DNA from: Limisphaerales bacterium
GTDB lineage: Bacteria > Verrucomicrobiota > Verrucomicrobiia > Limisphaerales > PALSA-1396
DNA length: 10,452 nt
Reading direction: 5' to 3'
Assembly (NCBI GenBank): GCA_003140275.1
Contig: PLJQ01000363.1
Coordinates: 10,207-20,658, forward strand
Position 1 is the first letter of the stretch, and every line of letters starts with the position of its first letter. This document shows, one piece after another, positions 4,269 to 10,452 of this stretch. Both the position numbers and the translations under genes were made by a program. The notes under the pieces were generated by a model. That model was not told the DNA's origin. It was given only the letters and a program-made list of their open reading frames with translations, and ran no database searches.

Positions 4269-7225
4269 TTTTTCGGCGGTGCGGTCGCGTGAGTCGCAGA
4301 TGATGAGCGTCTACGCCGACAGCGAGCCTCCTTGTAAGTATCCACATCTTGTAAGCCAGAACGAAGAAAGCCGAGAAACGACTTCTCTTGAAACCTGCAT
4401 GACTGGGCGACCCCGAGGAGGCGGATGTAGTCTTGAGCACCACTGCTCGAGAATGCGCCAGATATTTTACGTTGAACAGCCAGATGGCGAAGTGCCCGTT
4501 CAGCGGCGTTGTTGTTCCATGGGATGCCATCTCTTTCCAAGAATGTGAAGAGCGATTCTCGGTAACGCTCAAATCGTTTCTGATACTTGATAATGAGTTC
4601 CTGACCACTGGAGTGATCGTCAATCGCACTCTTGTAGAAGCCATCCACTCGATGGCAGTGCTTCCGCAAATGAAAGGCCTTCAGTCCGAATCGTTGAGCA
4701 TCCGAAAGGATTGGCAGCAAGAGATCGCGCACAGAGACAATGAAAGTTTCCAACTCAACATTGAACGGATTCTTCCAAAGATCATCGTTCAAGTCGCGAA
4801 TCAGATGCACAAGGCATTTCTGCTGCAAACAAGGAAGCGCGTCATAAGCACCGTAAAAATCCGAAACGAGCACGCCCCTGTAGTCAGCCAAGAAGCTATT
4901 GAGAAAGCCCGTTTCACGACCTTCAGTCAGCCGGAAGATAACGTGCTTGCCGTCAGTCAGAACCCACACGTAATGGTGGCTGCCGAGGATGCTGAGTTTT
5001 GTTTCATCAACATGAATGGCCGGATTTTGGAGAATTCTATCCTGTAAAAGTTGCTCAGTCTGGAGATGGGCTTCTGCGCTCTTTCTCACAAAATGACCCA
5101 ATCCCTCACGGGACACATCAACGCCAAAGAGATCACGAGTGGCTTGTGTGATGAGTCTGTATGACAACCGTAAAACCATTCTGAGGTAAACGACCCAAAT
5201 GATGAAACCTGGTCCATAAACTTTGCCTTTCATCTGTTTGAATGCTGGCGGAACGTACATTTCGCCACAGTGTGGGCAGCGCCCTCTTTTTCCGATCAGT
5301 CTGAACACACTTTTCCTGCATCCGGTTGTCGTAAAGGCAAGGTCAATCAGTGAACGCTCTGCCGGTTTTCTTGTCGGCACGAGAATTGTGGGATGATCCG
5401 GATGCCTTTCACATTTCCTTTTGCGCGGCACGAGGACGATCTGTCCTTTCACCGCTGGCAGTTTGGGTCTTTCAGTTTGTGATTTCGATTTCTCCGAAAC
5501 CGTAGCGCGCATCGGAACACCCGTCCCGACGAGCTTTATTCGGGATTTTGAATAGTCGGAATGGGCAGACTGGAGCACAGCGTTGAAAGTGCGGTAAATC
5601 TCGGTCGCACGCGCAGTGCCAAGATTCTTAGGAGCATTGGCAAAGTCTACATCAGCACGAGATTCTGATCTCGTGATCACATTCAGCACTTCGGTTGTCA
5701 ACATATTGAGTGCTGCGCAATCCTCCTGATTGTAGGTGAGCAGACTGCTCCGTACTGTGAGATCGCCTATGCTTTCCCACTGCTGACGCAAGGCAATTGT
5801 TTGGAGGCCCGCAGTCACCGTCGAAGTCCAGGGCGCTCCCACAAAAGACGCTATCTCCTTGAGGTTGTTTGAGTGTGTTGGGAAATAGATTCGCCCGAAA
5901 ATAAAGGAGAGCAAATTCAGAGCGGAACGAATGCTTTTCGCGGCAGTAGATGCTTCCTTTGGGCCACCATAGCGTGCCTTCATCTGTTTCATGAAATTCG
6001 TCTCGTAACTGCCGTAGTGAATCAGCACCGGCTTTTCGACGGTTTCGAGGATGGCCAGAAATTCCCGCCAAATCTTCCCCTCGTCCGCGATGGTGTCCGC
6101 CCACAGGCTATGCTGGACGGCGGGTTCGCCATGGTCGATGCGCACGCCGATGAGGTAGTAGAAATCGCGGTCGGGCAGGCCCTCGACATCCAGATAGACG
6201 GGCGTGCCTTCGATCTTGAGTTCCGGGCTGCCGACGATGTGGATTTTCTTCTCCCGAATCGCCAGCGCCTTGAGCGAGTGGTGATACTTCTCCCGTTTGT
6301 CGCGCATCCGCTTGGGCCGGCGGCGGGGACGAAACGTGTAGGAAAGTTGGGTGACCGTGAAGATGCCTTTGCTGCGGAGTTTCTGGCGCTCCTTCGCGCT
6401 CATGGTGGCCAACAGGCTGAGGTCGTCCTTCTCAACCGCGATCTTCCGGCAGCGGGACTGGAATTCGCACTCGGCGCAGTGCCGGTTCAGGACGAGATCG
6501 GGCGGCAACGGCCCGGAGCGCGGACCGCCGAGTCCGCGCGTTTCATCACCGCCAGCGTCCGACTCGCGGACATGGCTGTCCGCGCTCCGGGTGGTGGTGG
6601 TACTGGAAAGCAACGCGCCCATCTTCTCGATGCGTTTCCGCACTTCGCCGGCCAGCGCCGAGGTCTTCACCTTGAGCGTGGCGTGATCGTCACCGTGAAT
6701 GATTTTGCCGAGGTTGACTGCGCGTCCGAGCATTTCGGAGAGCACGAAGGCATCGAACGCCAGCAGCAAACGGTCGTCCTTGGTGAGTTTGTTGCGAAAG
6801 ATGAATTGGATGGGAACGAATTGGGCAGGCCTGCCACGACCTTCGGACGGCACGCGCTCGACGGCGTGCAGACAGGATTCCAACTCTTGCTCGGGGCGCG
6901 GACCGCCGAGTCCGTGCTTTTCTTCATTCGGCAGAGACTCGCGGACATGGCTGGCCGCGCTCCTCTCCGGCGTCTGCACCAAGAGATTTACTGCCAGTTG
7001 CCATTTGGCGGTCTTGAGCTTCTCCGTGGCGGGCGGGGCAACGACGCGTTCGGATTCCGGCACGCCTTCCTGCAACCGTCTGGCGGCATCGGCGCGATAC
7101 GATTCGCCCTGGACATGAACCCATTCGGCGTAGGTATTGCCCGCAGGCGGCTCGCCGGTGAACCTGAGCCAGCATTTTGTCGGGCACTTGAGATAGGCTT
7201 CGAAAAGCTGAGGTGTGATTGTCAT
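4241..7225 (-). CDS. RecB/Cas4-like nuclease and RNase H-like domains fused to an IS66-type DDE transposase
   Basis: This 994-residue protein has three parts. Residues 1-300 resemble TM0106-family RecB-like nucleases: C14 near the start and C250, C253 and C259 (HCAECEFQSRCRK) match the four Cys of Cas4-type Fe-S sites. I cannot see a clear catalytic D/E-x-K. Residues 340-515 form an RNase H-like (YprB/DEDD-type) domain with D346 and E348 (YLDVEG) and YNQEDC (498-503). Residues 600-960 are an IS66-type transposase: a probable zinc site (C605, H608, C650, C653), D740 (HVDET), D789 (SDFYGAYD) and E909 (NNNAAERALR), so the DDE triad is complete. Two palindromic elements are read through in frame (88-111 and 213-237). 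Composition shifts near 6000-6060. No IS66 accessory genes or terminal repeats are visible. Either a real fusion family or a recombination product is possible. TM0106 proteins often carry a helicase at this C-terminal position. Confidence 0.85.
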   Translation of the reverse strand: MTITPQLFEAYLKCPTKCWLRFTGEPPAGNTYAEWVHVQGESYRADAARRLQEGVPESERVVAPPATEKLKTAKWQLAVNLLVQTPERSAASHVRESLPNEEKHGLGGPRPEQELESCLHAVERVPSEGRGRPAQFVPIQFIFRNKLTKDDRLLLAFDAFVLSEMLGRAVNLGKIIHGDDHATLKVKTSALAGEVRKRIEKMGALLSSTTTTRSADSHVRESDAGGDETRGLGGPRSGPLPPDLVLNRHCAECEFQSRCRKIAVEKDDLSLLATMSAKERQKLRSKGIFTVTQLSYTFRPRRRPKRMRDKREKYHHSLKALAIREKKIHIVGSPELKIEGTPVYLDVEGLPDRDFYYLIGVRIDHGEPAVQHSLWADTIADEGKIWREFLAILETVEKPVLIHYGSYETNFMKQMKARYGGPKEASTAAKSIRSALNLLSFIFGRIYFPTHSNNLKEIASFVGAPWTSTVTAGLQTIALRQQWESIGDLTVRSSLLTYNQEDCAALNMLTTEVLNVITRSESRADVDFANAPKNLGTARATEIYRTFNAVLQSAHSDYSKSRIKLVGTGVPMRATVSEKSKSQTERPKLPAVKGQIVLVPRKRKCERHPDHPTILVPTRKPAERSLIDLAFTTTGCRKSVFRLIGKRGRCPHCGEMYVPPAFKQMKGKVYGPGFIIWVVYLRMVLRLSYRLITQATRDLFGVDVSREGLGHFVRKSAEAHLQTEQLLQDRILQNPAIHVDETKLSILGSHHYVWVLTDGKHVIFRLTEGRETGFLNSFLADYRGVLVSDFYGAYDALPCLQQKCLVHLIRDLNDDLWKNPFNVELETFIVSVRDLLLPILSDAQRFGLKAFHLRKHCHRVDGFYKSAIDDHSSGQELIIKYQKRFERYRESLFTFLERDGIPWNNNAAERALRHLAVQRKISGAFSSSGAQDYIRLLGVAQSCRFQEKSFLGFLRSGLQDVDTYKEARCRRRRSSSATHATAPPKNQTAEKQSS
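4270..6050 (-). other. AT-richer segment inside the fusion gene (probable recombined block)
   Basis: Lines counted by hand within this segment give 24/60 GC (5161-5220), 26/60 (4561-4620 and 5881-5940), 30/60 (5941-6000) and 32/60 (5521-5580, 6001-6060). Immediately beyond, 6061-6120 gives 38/60, 6121-6180 gives 39/60 and 6421-6480 gives 38/60. The shift falls inside the RNase H-like domain, around residues 388-410, not at a domain boundary. The left edge coincides with the duplicated transposase C-terminus at 4107-4268. The edges are approximate. Confidence 0.5.
6515..6588. repeat. 74-bp palindromic element inside the nuclease coding region (copy A)
   Basis: Arms 6515-6538 and 6565-6588 pair at 21 of 24 positions, and the outer pairing extends to 6513-6590 (CCGGAGCGCGGAC with its exact complement). 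Each arm is itself a perfect hairpin: CGCGGAC, six-base loop, GTCCGCG (6519-6538 and 6565-6584). It is translated in frame as residues 213-237 of the fusion protein (RSADSHVRES...RGLGGPRS), between the nuclease core and the C-terminal cysteines. It is closely related to copy B at 6893-6963. Confidence 0.9.
6893..6963. repeat. 71-bp palindromic element inside the nuclease coding region (copy B)
   Basis: Arms 6893-6916 and 6940-6963 match those of copy A at 22 of 24 and 23 of 24 bases, so the two are copies of one element. Each arm forms a hairpin with 6 of 7 stem pairs around the same loops (CGCCGA and ATGGCT). It is translated as residues 88-111 (RSAASHVRES...HGLGGPRP). The spacer is three bases shorter than in copy A, which keeps the same reading frame. 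Confidence 0.9.
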
Positions 7226-7349
7226 GGAAGAAGTTTGTGCCTGTCCTTGGCTTTCATTGAAAATCCTTTTTTACTTGAAACTGCGAGGCTCACAGTAGCC
7301 AATGACACGGAAAGTGCTTTGCCAGTTCGCAGTTCTATAGAAAATATTT

Positions 7350-8783
7350 ATGGTCAAAATTCCCGTCCTCCGCTGGGGCCAACCTTATGAGAGCCTCGAA
7401 TTCGATAACGTCGTCAACTTCGTCACCGGCGAAACGCTTGCCAGGGTGAGCCAGGCCAATCCCGGCCTGCTTGCCAAAGATATGAAGAAAGCGCAGCGCG
7501 CCCGCGACGTGTTGCGCGAGATTCCGATCCGCCAGCTCATCCAAATGATGAAGAAGGCCGGCGAACTTTACAAAGACGCCACGCTGCCGATGGGCGATGG
7601 CCAGCAGTCGCCCGACGATTTTGCGCGCCAGCAATCCGCTTCCACCGGCCTGCCCGAGCACATGTGCAAAGCGAACATGGCCAAGAACCATTTCGTGCTG
7701 TCGAACATGGACCGCATCCTCGATTGCCTTACGCGCGGGCTGCCACTGGACATTCTCACGCGCGGTTACGGTGACGAAGGGCGCGGAGTCACCGTGAGTT
7801 ATCAGGCGCAATCGCCGGTGCTGGGACTCGTGCTGCCGTCGAATTCGCCGGGCGTTCACACGCTGTGGCTGCCGGTGATTCCCATGCAAGTGGGCCTCGT
7901 GCTCAAGCCGGGTCCGCAAGAGCCGTGGACGCCGTATCGCATGGCGGCGGCGTTCTTCGAAGCGGGCGTGCCGCGCGAAGCGATCAGCGTTTATCCCGGC
8001 GCGGGCGAGATGGGCGCCGAGGTCGTCAACCGGGTTCGCCGCGTGAAGATTTTCGGCAGCACTGAAACGGTGCAACGCTATCACGGCAACCCCTGCGTCC
8101 AGGTCCACGGCCCGGGCTTCAGCAAGATTTTGCTCGGCGACGACGAGGTGGACAACTGGGAGAAGTACATCGACTTGATGGTGGACAGCGTCTATCTGAA
8201 CAGCGGACGCGGCTGCATCAATTGTTCCGGCGTATGGGCTTCGCGTCACACGAAGGAAATCGCACAAGCCCTGGCCGAACGGCTCGGCCCCATCGAGGTG
8301 AAGCCACCCGACGATCCCACGGCCACGGTGGCCGCGTTCACCGTGGCGGGCCAAGCGCAGGCCATCCATGCGTCGATCCTGGAAAAAATCAAAGAGGACG
8401 GAGTGACCGACATGACCGCGAAGTTCGGCTCGCGGTTGGTGGAGAAAGAGCGTTGCGCTTATTTGCGTCCGTGGGTGATTCATGGCGATTCGCCGGAGCG
8501 CAAGATTGCCCAAACCGAATACATGTTCCCTTACGTGACCGTGATTCAATGTCCGCAGAGCGAGATGATCGAAAAGATCGGCTCGACGCTCGTCTGCAGC
8601 GCCATCACCAGCGACAAAACTTGGGAACGACAACTCATCGAAGCGACGAACATCGACCGCCTGAACATCGGACCCATCCCGACCATCAAGCTGGATTGGT
8701 TGCAGCCGCACGAAGGAAACATTGTGGATTTCCTGTTCCGGGCGCGGGCGTTCCAGATGCCACCGGAACGTTTGAAGGCATAA
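7350..8783 (+). CDS. aldehyde dehydrogenase superfamily protein, atypical active site
   Basis: This 477-residue protein has the length and fold markers of the NAD(P)-dependent aldehyde dehydrogenase superfamily. Visible are PSNSPG (163-168; N164 fits the oxyanion-hole Asn), LKPGPQEPWTP (185-195; K186 fits the cofactor Lys), FGSTET (235-240, the nucleotide-binding GSTE loop), C289 in NSGRGCINCSG as catalytic Cys, and TEYMFPYV (389-396, the 'E-x-FGP' cofactor Glu). The usual general-base Glu of the LELGG motif is not seen: the matching segment reads QVHGPGFSK (251-259). Loss of that Glu is typical of CoA-acylating or reductive members, so it may form or use an acyl-CoA or other activated acyl group rather than oxidise a free aldehyde; this is inference. 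No pathway partner is adjacent. A TATAGA at 7336-7341 lies so close that the mRNA may be almost leaderless. Confidence 0.85.
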   Translation: MVKIPVLRWGQPYESLEFDNVVNFVTGETLARVSQANPGLLAKDMKKAQRARDVLREIPIRQLIQMMKKAGELYKDATLPMGDGQQSPDDFARQQSASTGLPEHMCKANMAKNHFVLSNMDRILDCLTRGLPLDILTRGYGDEGRGVTVSYQAQSPVLGLVLPSNSPGVHTLWLPVIPMQVGLVLKPGPQEPWTPYRMAAAFFEAGVPREAISVYPGAGEMGAEVVNRVRRVKIFGSTETVQRYHGNPCVQVHGPGFSKILLGDDEVDNWEKYIDLMVDSVYLNSGRGCINCSGVWASRHTKEIAQALAERLGPIEVKPPDDPTATVAAFTVAGQAQAIHASILEKIKEDGVTDMTAKFGSRLVEKERCAYLRPWVIHGDSPERKIAQTEYMFPYVTVIQCPQSEMIEKIGSTLVCSAITSDKTWERQLIEATNIDRLNIGPIPTIKLDWLQPHEGNIVDFLFRARAFQMPPERLKA

Positions 8784-9054
8784 ACCCGGGCCAGAGCCAC
8801 GCACAACATCAGCGCGCGCAGGCGGGGTTCTGCTTGTGTGCTCGTTCCGTCGCCAATAAATTTAAGCGCCACTCGCCAGACTTACGGCTCAAGGGTTGCA
8901 CCATTGCCCGCAAGACTTGCTCATTCCAATTTTAGATGCGACCGAACTGCGCCACCGCTGCACTCTGCCCAGGTTGCCGCACCATTCCGGCAGCCAAGTT
9001 TCGTCACTCCGCAGAATTGAATGGTGTGCCTGTTTCCTATTCCGTTCATGAGTC
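8784..9054. other. convergent intergenic region without a recognised gene
   Basis: These 271 bases separate two convergent genes. I see no coding signal, RNA gene or palindromic element of the type found at 3422-6963. The only structure is an 8-bp stem with one G-T pair (GGTTGCCG at 8972-8979, CGGCAGCC at 8988-8995, 8-base loop) without a following T run, so a terminator is not supported. Confidence 0.4.
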
Positions 9055-10413
9055 CTAGCTGAAGAGTTCCTTGAACCAAGGGCGATTCCGTAGAGAGACG
9101 AGGTCTGGATCGACCAAAAGATCCTCTTGGCTGGGGAGGCCGCTGGTATTGCGCAGTTGCTCCAGCAGTTGGCGAGCCTCATTTTCTTCACCGAGACGAG
9201 CGTGGACACGAGCGAGGTAATAGGCACCGGTACCGGGACTCATGGTCTCGACTGATACGAGTCTCGCCTTCGCCTGCTCGAGAAGATCGTGGGCTACTGA
9301 GGCAGTCTCGCCCGTTGCTTGCAGCATCAAAACCAATGCCAGGTTGTGGCTCGCTTCATGCATATTAGGGTAAAGCTTCAGCGCTGCATCATATTTAGAT
9401 ACAGCCTGTGCGAGAAGATCGCTGGCCTCTCTGCCCGCCTTGATTTCGGCCTGTTCAGTCAGGGCAACAGCCCAATTGTAAAGCGTATTAGCGTTCTCCG
9501 GGTCTATTTTCCTAGCGGTTTCCAGTTTCGCGAAGGCCTCGGTAAAAAGATCGTCAACCGCTTCCGTTGGGGTCGTTTTAGTACGCTCGATGAGGGCCAT
9601 GGCCCAGTTGCGTAAGGCGCCAACCTTGCCAGGGTTGATCCGAACGGCTGATTCAAATTTGGCGCACGCTTGAGCAAATAGGGTGTTGGCCTGAGTGCCG
9701 GACTTGGTTGCAGCCTGATCGGAGAGGGTACAGCCTAAGTTATAAAGGGCCTCGGCGTCATTCGGGTTGATCTTCAGGACGGCTTCGAATTTGGCGACGG
9801 CGTCAGCATAGAGCCCATCGGCTTCCAGGCCACATTGAAGACGAGCTCTGTCGGCAAGGACGCTCGCGTAATCACAGAGGACATCCCATTTATCTGGTTC
9901 AATCTCCATCGCCAATGCGTACTTGGCGCAGGCCTGGGCGAGTAGGTCACCAGCGAGTTTATCGGATAATGCTTTTGCTCGGCACGCAAGCGCGATAGCC
10001 CATGCACAAAGCACTTGGTGTTTATCTGTGGTATCAGGCCTAATTCTCAGTGCGGCCTCGTAGTGGCTGCAAATTTCCATGAAAAGGTCTGCATTCTGAT
10101 CCGATGGCACGCGCAACCGTCCGAGAAGGCAATTACCAAGCGCTATGTGCGCCCATGCCATTGTGTCCGAAATGCCTTTTGCCGGAGGAACGCCGTATTT
10201 CTCAGCGAGTCCCAGCACTCTGCGGATCATTTCCGCGGCTTTGTCCTGATCGCCAGAATTTGAATAGGTCTGCCCCAGCCCCGCGTATGCGCCAATGATG
10301 CCCTCTATGTTAATCCCATGGCCCCGAAACTCCTGGATTCTGCCAAGCGTTTGTTCAGCCTTCTGAAGGTTGCCGCATCCTTCATATACCGAAGCGAGAA
10401 TCGCGAGCGCCAT
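9055..10413 (-). CDS. tetratricopeptide repeat (TPR) protein
   Basis: This 452-residue protein consists of TPR helical hairpins, which normally form a superhelical scaffold for protein-protein contacts; no catalytic domain is visible. Residues 1-100 hold two or three ordinary TPR-like units (SVYEGCGNLQKAEQTL, AGLGQTYSNSGDQDKAAEMI). Residues 109-375 are a regular array (see the repeat entry). The C-terminus DPDLVSLRNRPWFKELF resembles the end cap common in bacterial TPR proteins. There is no signal peptide or membrane segment, so it would be cytosolic as read. The ATG at 10413 is the first start after an in-frame TGA (10435-10437), but it falls at the very beginning of a TPR helix. The true protein may have lost an N-terminal domain through a frameshift or nonsense mutation beyond the window. 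Its partner is unknown. Confidence 0.8.
   Translation of the reverse strand: MALAILASVYEGCGNLQKAEQTLGRIQEFRGHGINIEGIIGAYAGLGQTYSNSGDQDKAAEMIRRVLGLAEKYGVPPAKGISDTMAWAHIALGNCLLGRLRVPSDQNADLFMEICSHYEAALRIRPDTTDKHQVLCAWAIALACRAKALSDKLAGDLLAQACAKYALAMEIEPDKWDVLCDYASVLADRARLQCGLEADGLYADAVAKFEAVLKINPNDAEALYNLGCTLSDQAATKSGTQANTLFAQACAKFESAVRINPGKVGALRNWAMALIERTKTTPTEAVDDLFTEAFAKLETARKIDPENANTLYNWAVALTEQAEIKAGREASDLLAQAVSKYDAALKLYPNMHEASHNLALVLMLQATGETASVAHDLLEQAKARLVSVETMSPGTGAYYLARVHARLGEENEARQLLEQLRNTSGLPSQEDLLVDPDLVSLRNRPWFKELFS
9289..10089 (-). repeat. array of 44-residue (132-bp) TPR units
   Basis: Residues 109-375 contain six units: the first is 47 residues and the next five are exactly 44 (starts at 156, 200, 244, 288 and 332). 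Each follows the pattern D-L-[LF]-x-x-A-x-x-K-[YF]-x-x-A-x-[KR]-[IL]-x-P, then a helix with A-L-x-N-W/L-A and a polar linker. Ten residues more than a 34-residue TPR lie in the linker between the hairpins. A partial seventh unit starts at 376. The units are diverged in DNA sequence, so recent tandem duplication is unlikely. Confidence 0.8.
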
Positions 10414-10452
10414 GGTAACGCTTTGCGAACAGTGTCAGCGGACACCACGAAC

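Noticed and set aside
4433..5047. 204-codon open frame on the plus strand
   Set aside because: It is antisense to the transposase domain with its full DDE triad. No independent coding signal was found.
5873..7390. 505-codon open frame on the plus strand
   Set aside because: It lies antisense to the fusion gene, whose domains are clear in the minus strand. The plus-strand product shows no recognisable domain and is open mainly where GC is high.
7335..8804. 489-codon open frame on the minus strand
   Set aside because: It is antisense to the aldehyde dehydrogenase gene, rich in His and Arg, and without motifs; a typical high-GC shadow.
8222..8935. 237-codon open frame on the plus strand
   Set aside because: It overlaps the dehydrogenase gene in another frame and reads as low-complexity Arg/His-rich sequence.
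8972..8995. Hairpin as a terminator between the convergent genes at 8783 and 9055
   Set aside because: The stem is only eight pairs with one G-T, and there is no T run on either strand.

Overview
The window looks like a chromosomal piece of a Verrucomicrobiota bacterium, probably of the Pedosphaera/Limisphaera side of the phylum. This is an inference. It rests on moderately GC-rich genes without clear Shine-Dalgarno sequences, on a secreted protein of a style I associate with that group, and on short palindromic repeats scattered between and inside genes. No rRNA, tRNA or CRISPR array is visible.

Layout from left to right. A strong sigma70-type promoter at the very edge drives purC (SAICAR synthase, 60-980, +). 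After a weak terminator, a second promoter with a perfect TATAAT box sits inside an unusual nested dyad (1099-1148). It precedes a secreted protein of unknown function (1157-2500, +). That gene overlaps by four bases (GTGA) the start of a complete XerC/XerD-type tyrosine recombinase (2497-3417, +). A 73-bp palindromic repeat fills the gap to a convergent Dabb-domain gene (3497-3796, -). From 3895 to 7225 lies a mobile-DNA zone on the minus strand: the N-terminal stub of a probable REP-associated (Y1/IS200-like) transposase, a second 72-bp palindromic repeat, the C-terminal stub of an IS66-like transposase, and a 994-codon gene. The 994-codon gene fuses a TM0106/Cas4-like RecB nuclease region and a DEDD-type RNase H-like domain to a complete IS66-type DDE transposase domain. 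Rightwards follow an unusual aldehyde dehydrogenase superfamily enzyme (7350-8783, +) and a TPR protein built from 44-residue units (9055-10413, -).

The most interesting part is 3420-7225. Four palindromic elements of 71-74 bp share one architecture: two small hairpins in inverted orientation, separated by a spacer, like a pair of REP sequences. Two of them lie between genes. The other two lie in frame inside the nuclease part of the fusion gene, where they encode nearly the same peptide (RSAxSHVRES...GLGGPR). The fusion gene is also a compositional mosaic: its 5' third is about 60-65% GC in lines counted by hand, while the rest is about 40-53%. A GC-rich second copy of the transposase C-terminus is left just downstream in another frame. 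The simplest reading is that a divergent homologous copy recombined into a resident nuclease-transposase gene, in a region already colonised by REP-like elements.
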